Origin: JAPOXR01 sp965116115
GTDB taxonomy: Bacteria > Pseudomonadota > Alphaproteobacteria > Rhodobacterales > Rhodobacteraceae
DNA length: 64,000 bases
Reading direction: 5' to 3'
Assembly (NCBI GenBank): GCA_965116115.1
Contig: OZ220486.1
Coordinates: 4,278,001-4,342,000, forward strand
A model generated the notes under the pieces. It was not told where the DNA came from. It ran no database searches and worked only from the letters and a program-made list of their open reading frames with translations. The position numbers and the translations under genes were made by a program. Shown piece by piece: positions 53,195 through 63,037 of the stretch (its first letter is position 1; each line of letters begins with the position of its first letter).

Positions 53195-54478
53195 ATGAAT
53201 AAGTTTACATCTGCACTTGCAGCCGGTTTACTGGCTTTTTCGGCGTTCAGCGCGGCAGCGTCCGCTCAAACCGAACTTCGAATGATGTGGTACAACGACG
53301 GGTACGAGGGCGAGGTGATGCGCGGTCTGCTCGATCGCTTTGAGGCTGAACATCCCGACATCAAGGTCACGCTTGACGTGGTCCCCTACAAATCGATTCT
53401 GGAAAGCCTGCCCGTGCAACTGGCGGCGGATCAAGGGCCGGACCTCGCGCGGGTCACCGATTTGGGCGGGCTGTCGGAGCACTATCTGGACCTGACGCCC
53501 CACATCTCCGATCCAGCCTACTGGGAAGCGAGTTTCGGCCCGTTCCTCAAATGGCTGCGCCCGGAAGGCAGCGACAGCGCCATTTCCGGCTTCATGACCC
53601 AGCTAACCGTTACAGGCCCTTATGTGAACAGGACTCTGTTCGAACAGGCGGGCGTTGACCTGCCCGGCGAGGGGGCGACCTGGAGCGATTGGGCGAAAGC
53701 GGCGAACGAAGTCGCGTCGGCCTTGGACATCCCGATTCCGATGGCGTGGGACCGTTCAGGCCACCGCGTGTCCGGCCCGGCGATCGCAATGGGCGCGAAG
53801 ATGTTCGATGCCGACGGGAAGCCGGCTCTCGTCGATGACGGACTCAAGTCGATGGCGACCATGCTGTACAACTGGCATCAGGACGGCACGATGAGCAAAG
53901 AGCTCTGGGGATCCGTATCGGGATCGACTTACCTCGGGGCGAACGAGGATTTCGCCAACGCGCAGGTCGTGATGTACATGTCGGGATCCTGGCAGATCCC
54001 GCAATTCGCCGAAACGATCGGCGATGCCTTCGATTGGTGGGCGGTTCCCGCTCCGTGCGGGCCGAGCGCCTGCACCGGAATGCCCGGAGGCGCCGCGCTG
54101 GTCGCCATGGCGGACACAGAGCATCCGGAACAAGTGGGAATGCTGATGGACTTCCTGTCAAGCGAGGAATCACTCGCCGAATTCTACGGCAAGACCCTGT
54201 TCATTCCCGGGCATCTCGGTTTGGCCGAGGGCGGCGTCGAGTTCGCGACCGACGATCCCCGGGCGCGGCACGCTCTGGAGACATTCGCGGGCGCCGTGCC
54301 GTCGATCTCGCCGGTCGCATTCGACCTGCAGGGATATCCGAACAACCGGATCATGTTCAACGCGCTGATCTCGCGTTTGGGCGAGGCGATCGTGGGGGAA
54401 CTGGATCTGGAGCAGGCTTTCGGGCGGATGACGCAGGACGTGGAGCAGCAGCTCGCGGAGAAAGCGCGCGGCAACTGA
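53195..54478 (+). CDS. Extracellular sugar-binding protein (family 1), second transporter
   Basis: 427 residues from ATG 53195, which has AAGGAGGA six bases ahead. Signal peptide MNKFTSALAAGLLAFSAFSA with cleavage after SAAASA. The mature protein starts QTELRMMWYNDGYEGEVM and has the family 1 pattern (FEAEHPDIKVTLDVVPYKSI, DLARVTDLGGL, MYMSGSWQIPQFA). It is the first gene of a complete operon with two permeases, a dehydrogenase and an ATPase. Ligand is likely a sugar or cyclitol, given the downstream and neighbouring oxidoreductases (inference). Confidence 0.92.
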   Translation: MNKFTSALAAGLLAFSAFSAAASAQTELRMMWYNDGYEGEVMRGLLDRFEAEHPDIKVTLDVVPYKSILESLPVQLAADQGPDLARVTDLGGLSEHYLDLTPHISDPAYWEASFGPFLKWLRPEGSDSAISGFMTQLTVTGPYVNRTLFEQAGVDLPGEGATWSDWAKAANEVASALDIPIPMAWDRSGHRVSGPAIAMGAKMFDADGKPALVDDGLKSMATMLYNWHQDGTMSKELWGSVSGSTYLGANEDFANAQVVMYMSGSWQIPQFAETIGDAFDWWAVPAPCGPSACTGMPGGAALVAMADTEHPEQVGMLMDFLSSEESLAEFYGKTLFIPGHLGLAEGGVEFATDDPRARHALETFAGAVPSISPVAFDLQGYPNNRIMFNALISRLGEAIVGELDLEQAFGRMTQDVEQQLAEKARGN

Positions 54479-54544
54479 ACGCGCAGACGTTCCGGACCTG
54501 GACAGGGACCGGAGCGCGGACGTTCTTCCGGCAAGCCCTGACCG

Positions 54545-55564
54545 ATGGATGCCGACGGCGCGCATGCGCCCTTGGCGGAACGGCTGGCGGCGCTGGCCTC
54601 GGTTCCGGCCTTGCTGTTCTTCCGGCTTCTGGAGACGCCCTTCCGGCTTATCCAGAAGCTGGGAGGCATCAAGGTCATGCCTTATGCCTTTCTCGCTCCG
54701 AATCTTGCGTTCTTCGGCATATTCGTCGTAATTCCGCTGTTCATCAACTTCGCTTTCTCCTTTACAGGCGGAACGAACATTTTCCTTTCGGAGCGGGTCT
54801 ACACCGGCGCCGAGCAATACTCGTTCCTGTTCGATTGCCGGAACTACCTCGATCCGACGACTTGCCGCGAAGACAGGTTCTGGAAAGCCCTCGTAAATAC
54901 AGGAATCTTTGTCTTCCTCCAGGTCGGATCAATGGTCGTCCTGTCTCTGATCACGGCGCTGATCCTGAATCGCCGCATCAGGGCGCGCGGCTTCTTTCGC
55001 GCCGTGTTCTTCTTTCCAGTGCTTCTTTCTCCGGTTGTGGTCGCGCTGATCTGGAAGTGGATCCTGCTGCGCGACGGCATACTCAACGCTTTCCTCGTCT
55101 CTCTCGGATTTGAACGGATCCTGTTCTTCGTCAGTCCGGACTGGGCGATGTTCTGGGCGATCTTCGTTTCCGTGTGGTCCCACATGGGTTTCTACACGCT
55201 TATCCTGCTGGCGGGACTGCAGGCGATACCGCCCGACCTTTACGAGGCCGCGGAGATGGACGGAACGTCAAGGGAACGCGCCTTCTGGCGGATCACTTTG
55301 CCTTTGCTTTGGCCGAACATGCTGGTCGTCATCGTCTTGGCGCTGATCAAGGGCGTGCAGATATTCGACGAGGTCTTCGTGCTGACCGGCGGCGGCCCCG
55401 GCACCGCCACGCAGTTCATCGTGCAGTACATCTATACGACGGGGTTTGCCAACCAGATCCAGAATTTCGGTCTCGCGTCAGCCGCGTCGGTGGTTCTCGG
55501 CACAGTGCTCTTCGCGCTGACAATCGCGCAGATCGCGGTGACACGAAGAAAAGACGATGCCTGA
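54545..55564 (+). CDS. Sugar ABC transporter permease, MalF type, second transporter
   Basis: 339 residues. It has an N-terminal extension before the first span (YAFLAPNLAFFGIFVVIPLF). The EAA loop reads PPDLYEAAEMDGTSRERAFW. A Cys-containing periplasmic loop (FDCRNYLDPTTCREDRFW) is typical of a CUT1 subgroup. It overlaps the MalG-type gene by eight bases. Confidence 0.92.
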   Translation: MDADGAHAPLAERLAALASVPALLFFRLLETPFRLIQKLGGIKVMPYAFLAPNLAFFGIFVVIPLFINFAFSFTGGTNIFLSERVYTGAEQYSFLFDCRNYLDPTTCREDRFWKALVNTGIFVFLQVGSMVVLSLITALILNRRIRARGFFRAVFFFPVLLSPVVVALIWKWILLRDGILNAFLVSLGFERILFFVSPDWAMFWAIFVSVWSHMGFYTLILLAGLQAIPPDLYEAAEMDGTSRERAFWRITLPLLWPNMLVVIVLALIKGVQIFDEVFVLTGGGPGTATQFIVQYIYTTGFANQIQNFGLASAASVVLGTVLFALTIAQIAVTRRKDDA

Positions 55565-56630
55565 CACGGCCCCGAACATCCGATCCGTGAGCGGTTTCCT
55601 TTCGGCGCGGCGCGGCCGGGAAAAGCTCCATTGGACGGACATCGTCACCTACATCTATTTGGGATTCGGAGTCGCGCTGATGTTCGCTCCGGTCGTATGG
55701 TTGACCCTCTCGTCGTTCAAGACGGCGGCCGGCCTGCTGGAGTTTCCTCCGACCTTTCTGCCTCTGGGGCAGGTGTCGGCGGAGGTGGAAGGATACGACG
55801 ATCCGCTGCTGCTGTTCACGGCGACCTTGGATGACGGCAGCGTCCGGGAAATGGCGCAGATCCGCAGGGTCGGAATCGTCAGTCAGATGGTCGATCCGGC
55901 ATCGCCGGACGTGAAGGCAAAAATCCCGATCGACCGGATCGAGCCGGTCCGTGAATTCCGGCTCGCCTGGGAAAACTACACCGATCCGCTCGAACGCTTC
56001 CAGTTCACGCGTTACCTTATGAATTCCGTGGTGGTAACGATTGCGGCGACCTTGGTGACGCTTCTCATCAACTCGATGGCCGCTTACGGCCTGTCGATCT
56101 ACGAATTCCGCGGACGCAACGCGATCATGCTGTTCGTCATCGGAACGCTGATGATTCCCATCACCGTCATTCTCGTTCCCGTCTATCTTGTCGTAACCTC
56201 GCTCGGCATGGTCAATTCGCTTTGGGCGGTCATCCTTCCCGGCGCCGCCACGCCCACCGGGGTGTTTCTGCTCCGTCAGTACATGCTCACGATCCCCAAG
56301 GAACTGATCGAAGCGGCCCGCATGGACAAGGCGAGCGAGTGGAGGATCTACTGGCGTGTGGTCATGCCTCTGGCGGTGCCCGCACTGGCCGTGCTTGCGA
56401 TTTTCTCGATCATGTGGCGCTGGAACGAGTTCCTGTGGCCGCTCATCGTCTTGAACAGGTCGGAAGTGTATACGCTCCAAGTCGCACTGAACGCGTTTCA
56501 GGGCGAGCTGAACGTCCAATGGCACTACATTCTTGCGATGACCGTCGTGACGCTGCTTCCCGTCGTTTTGGTGTTCGCGTTTCTCCAGAAGTTCATCACG
56601 ACCGGAATAGCGAGTTCGGGAATGAAATGA
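55557..56630 (+). CDS. Sugar ABC transporter permease, MalG type, second transporter
   Basis: 357 residues, longer than most MalG-type permeases because of a periplasmic insert of about 80 residues (VSAEVEGYDDPLLLFTATLD ... IDRIEPVREFRLAWENYT) between spans 1 and 2, a feature of a particular CUT1 subgroup. The EAA loop is PKELIEAARMDKASEWRIYW. The final codons overlap the dehydrogenase start (ATGA). Confidence 0.92.
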   Translation: MPDTAPNIRSVSGFLSARRGREKLHWTDIVTYIYLGFGVALMFAPVVWLTLSSFKTAAGLLEFPPTFLPLGQVSAEVEGYDDPLLLFTATLDDGSVREMAQIRRVGIVSQMVDPASPDVKAKIPIDRIEPVREFRLAWENYTDPLERFQFTRYLMNSVVVTIAATLVTLLINSMAAYGLSIYEFRGRNAIMLFVIGTLMIPITVILVPVYLVVTSLGMVNSLWAVILPGAATPTGVFLLRQYMLTIPKELIEAARMDKASEWRIYWRVVMPLAVPALAVLAIFSIMWRWNEFLWPLIVLNRSEVYTLQVALNAFQGELNVQWHYILAMTVVTLLPVVLVFAFLQKFITTGIASSGMK

Positions 56631-57643
56631 CCGCGGTCAGACCGCTCATTCTGCTAGACCCGTTTCCGCGCACGGAAACGATGGTCTATTCATCGGATGC
56701 GGCCGCGGCGCTCGCGGGGATGGGCCGGGTCGTGGCGCATTTCGGCTCGCGGGCGCCTGACAGCTTGGTCGAATCGATGTTGCCGGAAGTCGCCGTGATC
56801 GTGGGCCAGACGGCGATGCCGAAGGAGCGTCTCGACCGTGCGCGGAAACTCCGCGCGATCCTGAATGTCAAAGGAAATTGGGAACCGAACGTGGACTATG
56901 CCGCCGCGCAGGCGCGCGGCGTTCATGTCCTGTCCGCCGCGCCGGCAATGGCTCCCGCCGTCGCGGAATACTGCTTGGGGCAGGCCATCGCGCTGGCCCG
57001 CGGCCTGAACAGAGCGGACTTTCTGTTCCGGTCGGGCGAGGAGGCTTACGGAATAGCGGGCAATGCGGCGGCATACAGCCTGTTCGGCTCCGAAGTCGCC
57101 ATATTAGGATACGGCAATCTGGGCCGGGCGCTTGTGCCGGTGCTGAGGCCGTTCGGCTGCCGGATTTCGGTTCACGATCCATGGGTTTCAGACGGGTTCC
57201 TCCGCACGGAAGGAGTGGCGCCGGTCAGCCTTGACGCTGCGCTGTCATCTTCGCAGTTCCTGTTTCTGCTGGCTGGCGTGACGACTGAGAACGAGGGAGG
57301 TTTGGATGGCGCGCGGCTGAGCCGGATTCGCAAGGACGCGACCGTGATTCTCGCCAGCCGCGCGGAGATCGTCGATTTCGGCGCGTTCCTGGAACTTGCG
57401 GCGGCCGGGCGTTTCCGGGCGGCGGTCGACGTCTATCCGGAAGAGCCGGTGGCCGCCGGCGACCCGGTCCGCGTCACCCCGAACGTGCTGTTCTCGTCCC
57501 ATCTGGCGGGAGGCACTGAACTGTCGTATGGTCTGATTCGAGAAATGATGCTGGATGACATTGGTCAGATTCTGCGCGGTCTGCCGCCCCTGCGCATGCA
57601 GAGGGCGGATCCCCGCTTGGCTCTAATGATGCGCAGCAAATAA
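56627..57643 (+). CDS. D-isomer-specific 2-hydroxyacid dehydrogenase
   Basis: 338 residues from ATG 56627, which overlaps the permease stop by four bases. The NAD-binding motif is VAILGYGNLGRALVPVLRPF. Catalytic residues are in place: Arg in ILASRAEIVD, Glu in DVYPEEPV and His in FSSHLAGGTE. It reduces a 2-keto acid or oxidises a 2-hydroxy acid with NAD(P). Its place inside the transporter operon points to a role in breakdown of the imported compound, for example a sugar acid (inference). Confidence 0.9.
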   Translation: MTAVRPLILLDPFPRTETMVYSSDAAAALAGMGRVVAHFGSRAPDSLVESMLPEVAVIVGQTAMPKERLDRARKLRAILNVKGNWEPNVDYAAAQARGVHVLSAAPAMAPAVAEYCLGQAIALARGLNRADFLFRSGEEAYGIAGNAAAYSLFGSEVAILGYGNLGRALVPVLRPFGCRISVHDPWVSDGFLRTEGVAPVSLDAALSSSQFLFLLAGVTTENEGGLDGARLSRIRKDATVILASRAEIVDFGAFLELAAAGRFRAAVDVYPEEPVAAGDPVRVTPNVLFSSHLAGGTELSYGLIREMMLDDIGQILRGLPPLRMQRADPRLALMMRSK

Positions 57644-57658
57644 AGCACACGGTTCCCT

Positions 57659-58744
57659 GTGACGGCAATCCGACTCAATCAGGTGCGCAAGGCGTTCGGC
57701 GCGACGGAAGTCATCCATGGCGTCGACCTGTCGATTGAAAGCGGCGAGTTCGTCGTGTTCGTCGGCCCGTCGGGCTGCGGCAAGTCCACCTTGCTGCGCA
57801 TAATCGCGGGGTTGGAGGAAATCACATCGGGAACCGTCGAGATTGACGGCCAGACAGTTAACCGCGTCTCCGCCTCTGACCGCGGCTTGGCGATGGTGTT
57901 CCAGTCCTATGCGCTTTACCCGCATATGAGCGTGTATCAGAACATGGCATTCGGCCTGGAGAACGCGAGAATGCCGCGTCCTGAGATTAACCGGCGGGTC
58001 CGCCAGGCGGCGGAGCTTCTGCAGATCGTTGAACTGCTCGGCCGCAAACCGAAAGCGCTTTCCGGCGGCCAGCGGCAGCGCGTGGCGATCGGGCGCGCCA
58101 TAGTGAGGAATCCGAAGGCGTTTCTGTTTGACGAACCGCTTTCCAACCTTGACGCCGAATTACGGGTGGCCATGCGCAAGGAACTCGCCGCGCTTCATGC
58201 GAAGATCGGCGGAACGATGATCTATGTGACACACGACCAAACGGAGGCCATGACGCTTGCCGACAGAATCGTCGTCCTTCAGTCCGGCGACGTGGAGCAG
58301 ACGGGCAGGCCCCTCGATCTATATAACAGGCCCGTCAATATCTTTGTGGCGGGCTTCATCGGCTCGCCGAAAATGAACCTGCTGCCGGCGCGCGCCGAAC
58401 AATCCGAAGACGGCGGCATTGATCTGGCTTTCGGAGGCGACCGCGTATCGCTGCCCGCGGTTCCGGGAGTACAGCCGGGCGATCCGGTCACCTGGGGAAT
58501 CCGGCCCGAACACATCGATATCGTCGGAAGCGATGACGCCGACCTCGCCGTGACCGTCGGACTTTCGGAGCAGTTGGGCGGCGAGACATATCTGTACTGT
58601 TCCTGCGACGGGCTGGAAAACTTGACCGTCCATCAAATCGGGCAGTTGACGGCGGCCAGAGGCGATACGCTGCATCTGAGGATTGACCGGTCGCGTCTTC
58701 ACCTGTTCGACTCCGGCGGAGTCGCGGTCGCAAGCGGGGCATAA
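57659..58744 (+). CDS. Sugar ABC transporter ATPase (UgpC/MsmX type)
   Basis: 361 residues. Walker A GPSGCGKSTLLR, Q-loop MVFQSYALYPHMSVY, signature ALSGGQRQRVAIGRA, Walker B FLFDEPLSNLDA and switch His in IYVTHDQTEAMTLADRI; a C-terminal TOBE regulatory region follows (WGIRPEHIDIV). It starts at GTG 57659. It energises the two permeases of this operon and, because such ATPases can be shared, may also serve the nan transporter whose own ATPase is broken. Confidence 0.93.
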   Translation: MTAIRLNQVRKAFGATEVIHGVDLSIESGEFVVFVGPSGCGKSTLLRIIAGLEEITSGTVEIDGQTVNRVSASDRGLAMVFQSYALYPHMSVYQNMAFGLENARMPRPEINRRVRQAAELLQIVELLGRKPKALSGGQRQRVAIGRAIVRNPKAFLFDEPLSNLDAELRVAMRKELAALHAKIGGTMIYVTHDQTEAMTLADRIVVLQSGDVEQTGRPLDLYNRPVNIFVAGFIGSPKMNLLPARAEQSEDGGIDLAFGGDRVSLPAVPGVQPGDPVTWGIRPEHIDIVGSDDADLAVTVGLSEQLGGETYLYCSCDGLENLTVHQIGQLTAARGDTLHLRIDRSRLHLFDSGGVAVASGA

Positions 58745-59022
58745 GCATAGAAGAGTGGTTCGCGCCGCCTGAAAATCCGCAGGCTTTTGGCTCTGTTCGG
58801 GCGGAATGCGGCGGTTTTCGGTTTGAAAATCAGGGCGGAAAGGCCGCTTCCGGGATTGTCGCCGCGACCGGGCCGATATTTCGTATGCTCTTCGACACCG
58901 AAGCGCAACACACGGCATACGTCATGATTCAAGGCTGTTCAAAATCAACAAGTTGATCTTCAAGCAGGGCCAACCCGTGCCGTGCGGTTATTGCCGCTCG
59001 GCATCGTCTTCGCAGGGGCAAC

Positions 59023-60072
59023 CTATCCCGCCGCGTTCTGCCGCGCGCTTTCCGGCAACGGCACGTCAACGGCGATGCCTTTGCGCATGGACTCATACAT
59101 TGAAGCGACGAGTTCTATCGACCTGCGGCCGTCAGAAAGCGTGACCTCTGCTCCACCCTTGCCGCTGATCGCGTCAGCGACCGCCTCGAGATAACCTGCA
59201 TAGCCGGACCGCCCCGGCCGAACCGCGGACACGATCTCGTCGACCGCCGCCTGGGCGATCGGCGCCCGCGCGATGAAGCGCCAGTTATCCTCGGCCGGCG
59301 CATAGGGCGCCGATCCGCTTTCCGCGGTGAAGCCTTCGAAGCAGAAGCGCAGCCGCGTGGCATCGTCGCCGGCGCCCAGCGTCACTGAACTTGTGGCGAG
59401 CGCGCCGCTTTCCATTCGAAACGCCAGAGCGGCGCAGTCCTCGGTCTCGATGCCGTTGACTCGTGTATCGGCCATGGCGAAGACTTGGGAGACCGGGCCA
59501 AGGACATAGGAAAGCAGGTCGTGGGCATGGATGGCGTGAACAAGCAGTGCGCCGCCGGATTCCCCGGCCAATGTGCCGCGCCACGGCACGGCGTAATATT
59601 CGGCGCCGCGATTCCAGTGCGTCTCAATGCTTGCCACATAGGCTTTCCCGGCGATTCCCGCGTTCTTCAGGGCCTTCAGCTTCGCCATGGCATGCCCGTA
59701 ACGGTATTGGAACACCGGAAACACCTTCCTTTCGAACGCTCTTGCCGCAGCTTCCAGCCGGTCAGCCTCGTCGAGCGATCGGGCAATCGGTTTTTCGCAG
59801 ACGACATGCTTGCCGGCCTCCAGCGCTCCGGCCGAGACCGGAAAATGCAGATGCGGCGGCAGGCAGACGTCGACCAGGTCGATTCCGGAATCAGCCAGAA
59901 CCTTGTCGAGACTGGCCGTGACGCCGATGGCGGGATCGCCGTCAGCGGCCCTATGCGCCCGGTCCGTGTCAAGGTCGCAGAGCGTCGTCACCCGAAAGCG
60001 GTCAGAAAGCTCGCGGTAACCCGCCAGATGCCTGGCGCCGACCCCGGCCCCGATGATCGCCACATGGATCAA
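59023..60072 (-). CDS. Gfo/Idh/MocA family oxidoreductase 1
   Basis: 349 residues. NAD-binding start MIHVAIIGAGVGARHLAGYR; the catalytic Lys motif VCEKPIARSLDEAD near residue 93; HAIHAHDLLSYVLGP gives the C-terminal domain His residues. Members oxidise or reduce sugars and cyclitols. It is the last of three such genes joined by four-base overlaps. It ends convergent to the transporter operon, 278 bases away. Confidence 0.9.
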   Translation of the reverse strand: MIHVAIIGAGVGARHLAGYRELSDRFRVTTLCDLDTDRAHRAADGDPAIGVTASLDKVLADSGIDLVDVCLPPHLHFPVSAGALEAGKHVVCEKPIARSLDEADRLEAAARAFERKVFPVFQYRYGHAMAKLKALKNAGIAGKAYVASIETHWNRGAEYYAVPWRGTLAGESGGALLVHAIHAHDLLSYVLGPVSQVFAMADTRVNGIETEDCAALAFRMESGALATSSVTLGAGDDATRLRFCFEGFTAESGSAPYAPAEDNWRFIARAPIAQAAVDEIVSAVRPGRSGYAGYLEAVADAISGKGGAEVTLSDGRRSIELVASMYESMRKGIAVDVPLPESARQNAAG

Positions 60073-61082
60073 GCGGCCGCTTTCTCGGCGATGGCCTGCG
60101 CCTTCAGCGCCAGTTCGCAGACCTTGAAGACATGCGTCTGGCCCATCGCCGTCTCCGTCCTGTTCCTGACATCATCGATCAGGCGCGCGAAATACGGCAG
60201 ATCCGCGCCGGAAGCATCAAGCCGTTCGCACCGTTCTCCGTTGACGAGAATCAGATGGTCCGTGCCTTCATTGCCCACGTCCACATATTTGCGAAGCTCG
60301 ATGTAGCCTTCGGCGCCGAGAATCATGAGCCGTCCGTCTCCCCATACGGGAAGGGCGGCCGGCGTATACCAGTCCACGCGGACATAGCCGCGGCCTCTGT
60401 CGCTGCGCAGCGCGATTTCGCCGAAATCCTGAAGCCCGGGATATCCCGGATTGGCATAATTCGCCACCGAGGCCAGCGTGACTTCGGCGTCATCGGAACC
60501 AGTGAAGAACAGGAACTGGTCGATCTGGTGACTGGCGATATCGGTCAGGATTCCTCCATAGGCCTCGCGGTCAAAGAACCAGTCCGGCCGCGTGCCGCGG
60601 TTCAGCCGGTGCGGTCCGATTCCGAGAGTCTGCACGACCCGGCCGATCGCCCCGTCGTTCACCAGTTCAGCGGCGCGGGTCACGGCGGGACTTTCGAACC
60701 GTTCGGAGAAATTGACCGACCAGATGCGTTTGGTGCGGGCCACGGTCTGTTTGATTCGGTCGAGCTGTTCCATCGTGATGCAGCCGGGCTTGTCGCTCAT
60801 GACGTCCTTGCCGGCATCCATCGCTCGGATGGCCCAGCGCGGCCGGTCGCGGGGAATGCCGGAAAGCAGGATCAACTCGACCGACGGATCGTTCAGCAAG
60901 TCTTCCGCGTTCCCGGCGCGCGGAACCTCGGGAAAACGTTCACGGAAACCGGCTTCTGTGTTCGGGCGCCCGTCCGTCCACCAACCGACGAACCGGGCAC
61001 CTGCCGCGATCATGTTGGCGGCCATTCCGTAAATATGGCGGTGATCGATTCCGATGGCGGCAAAGCGCAGCGTTCGGGTCAC
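60069..61082 (-). CDS. Gfo/Idh/MocA family oxidoreductase 2
   Basis: 337 residues. It opens MTRTLRFAAIGIDHRHIYGM, a subgroup in which GxGxxG is replaced by GIDHRH, seen in related 'oxidoreductase' proteins. The active-site Lys lies in MSDKPGCITMEQLD (D in place of E of EKP). The C-terminal His pair is in ILTDIASHQIDQFLFFTG. Start and stop both overlap neighbours by four bases, so the three enzymes are translated as a unit. Confidence 0.9.
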   Translation of the reverse strand: MTRTLRFAAIGIDHRHIYGMAANMIAAGARFVGWWTDGRPNTEAGFRERFPEVPRAGNAEDLLNDPSVELILLSGIPRDRPRWAIRAMDAGKDVMSDKPGCITMEQLDRIKQTVARTKRIWSVNFSERFESPAVTRAAELVNDGAIGRVVQTLGIGPHRLNRGTRPDWFFDREAYGGILTDIASHQIDQFLFFTGSDDAEVTLASVANYANPGYPGLQDFGEIALRSDRGRGYVRVDWYTPAALPVWGDGRLMILGAEGYIELRKYVDVGNEGTDHLILVNGERCERLDASGADLPYFARLIDDVRNRTETAMGQTHVFKVCELALKAQAIAEKAAA

Positions 61083-62140
61083 AGTGCAAGCTCCTCTTCC
61101 TTTCCGCTGCGCGCGGAGCGGATCGCCGCGTCTATCAGATCATGGGCGGAAACGGCGTCTTCGCCTGTCACGGCAGGCGGGCGGCCGGATGCCAAAGCGT
61201 CGACGAAATCCTCGATGACGCCTTGATGCCACTCGCAGGTGAAAGCCATAGGATCTGCCCCGCCGCCGGCGGCGGCGGCTTCCCCGAAGACCTCCTCGCG
61301 CCCGTCTCGCCAAGCGACGAGCAGGCGGCCTGAGGCAAGACGCAGGCTGGCTTGGTCGAAATGCAGGCTGACGGCCTCCGCGCCGCCGGGGAAACTCGCG
61401 GTGCTGGCTGTCAATGATCCCGGGGCGCCGTTGGCGAAACGGAGACCCGCAACCACGAAATCCTCGGACTCCATATCGTGGAATCGCGTGGTGGTTGCCA
61501 TTGCCCGCACGGACGAGACGGGACCGGCAAGGCTAAGCGCCAGATCAATCGTATGAATCGCCTGGGAGATCAGAACCCCTCCGCCGTCGCGCGCATAGGT
61601 GCCTCGGCCCGGCTCGTCGTAGTAGCTTTGCTCGCGCCACCAGGGAACGGTGATTTCCACCAGCCCGAGGGCGCCAAGAGCCCCCGAGGCGACCAGGTTC
61701 GCCGCATTGCGAGAAGCCGTGCGCATTCGGTGCTGGAACACGACGCCGAGCGTGACCTCCTCGCCGCGGCAGATATCCACGACCTCCCGCGCTTCGGCCG
61801 CGGTTCGGCCCATCGGCTTTTCAAGGAGGATGTGCTTACCCGCCGCCGCCAGCGGGCGAACAAGCGCGCCGCGGGCGCACGGCGGCGTCAGGACGATAGC
61901 GAAATCCACTTCAGGATCCGATGTCACCTCTTCAAGATCTGTCAACACCTCGACAGGGCGTCCTAGTTCTCCGGCCGCAGTCTCCGCCAAAGCCTTCGCC
62001 CGGGCAACGCCGCGAGAGAAGATCGCCTTCAGACGCACCCTGCCCGCTGCCGCGGCGATGGCCGCGACATGGGTCCGGGCGACCATCCCCGCGCCTATAA
62101 GGACGGCCACCTTCGGCACGAAGACACCTGCGTTCGGCAC
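61079..62140 (-). CDS. Gfo/Idh/MocA family oxidoreductase 3
   Basis: 353 residues from GTG 62140, chosen because GGGAAAGGA lies just ahead and the NAD-binding start KVAVLIGAGMVARTHVAAIA follows; the frame is open upstream but shows no homology there. Catalytic Lys in LLEKPMGRTAAEAREV; C-terminal domain motif GGGVLISQAIHTIDLALSLA. It is the first of three consecutive family members, implying a multi-step redox conversion (such as epimerisation through keto intermediates) of one sugar or inositol-like compound. Confidence 0.88.
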   Translation of the reverse strand: MPNAGVFVPKVAVLIGAGMVARTHVAAIAAAAGRVRLKAIFSRGVARAKALAETAAGELGRPVEVLTDLEEVTSDPEVDFAIVLTPPCARGALVRPLAAAGKHILLEKPMGRTAAEAREVVDICRGEEVTLGVVFQHRMRTASRNAANLVASGALGALGLVEITVPWWREQSYYDEPGRGTYARDGGGVLISQAIHTIDLALSLAGPVSSVRAMATTTRFHDMESEDFVVAGLRFANGAPGSLTASTASFPGGAEAVSLHFDQASLRLASGRLLVAWRDGREEVFGEAAAAGGGADPMAFTCEWHQGVIEDFVDALASGRPPAVTGEDAVSAHDLIDAAIRSARSGKEEELAL

Positions 62141-63037
62141 TGTGATTCCTTTCCCGCCGGCGCATTCAGTGAATCCGGCGCGCCTGGTTGTCAGACTTCC
62201 GCATGCTGAATCGAGCGAAGCGTAACGACCGTTTACAGGGAAGCCGCGCGTGAGCCAAGAACCGCGGGTCATCGACATGCCGGCTGTCTCCGCAGCACGG
62301 CTCACAATCCATCCGGAAAAGCTGGCGGCAGAAACTTCCAGCGCCGGCAGGGGCCCGGTCTGGCTGAGCTGTGAATCCTTCGGTAACCGCCGCAGCCAAT
62401 GAAGAGCAACGCCCTGCCCGTCTCTCCATAGCCCTTGCACCGCTTTCCACGGAGGAGCGCGGGGAGCTGAGGGCGGTCTCCGGCATGCCGCCGCCGGGCG
62501 CGAACCGCGGAACCGGCGGACGAGGAACAGGGCGGCGTCGGGATCATGGAGGCCGGCACCGCCCGCAAGACGTCCGGCGGAAATGCCGGGTCGGCATTGA
62601 AGAGAGGAAACCGCTCCCCGGCCGACGCATTCAGCCGGACTGGGACGCGCGGTCGTGTCTGCGCCAGTGAATGCGCGCCGCCTTCCGATGCGCTGGCCGC
62701 AAATCATCCGGAATGCCGACGACGATCACTTCCCGGATAAGGGAACCTGACCAGCCATGAGCGCTCCGGATGCGTTCAGCCCCGTATGGCTGCATGAAGC
62801 CTTTGCCCCGAAAGCCGCCCGGGTGCGCAAACGGTTCGAATTCCGCCGCGCGCCCGGGTCCAGAAGTTGACCCGGCACGGCGGCGGCCGGAACCGGCGCA
62901 ATGTCGCGGCGATGCATCAAGAACCGCACTCTCAGTCGCGGCTCCACGGCAAGGTTGGAGGCGGCCGCCGACCCGCGTTTCACAGCCGAGAGCGCCCGGG
63001 CGGCGCCGAAGCCTCCATATCCGGCAATCCAAGAACG
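62141..63037. other. No intact gene; probable decayed coding region
   Basis: Between oxidoreductase 3 and the hydrolase. Minus-strand frames change often (for example GYRGKGF-like FRGKGFMQPYGAERIRSAHG at about 62750-62840) and none is long or recognisable. It looks like a pseudogene of the same operon. Confidence 0.4.
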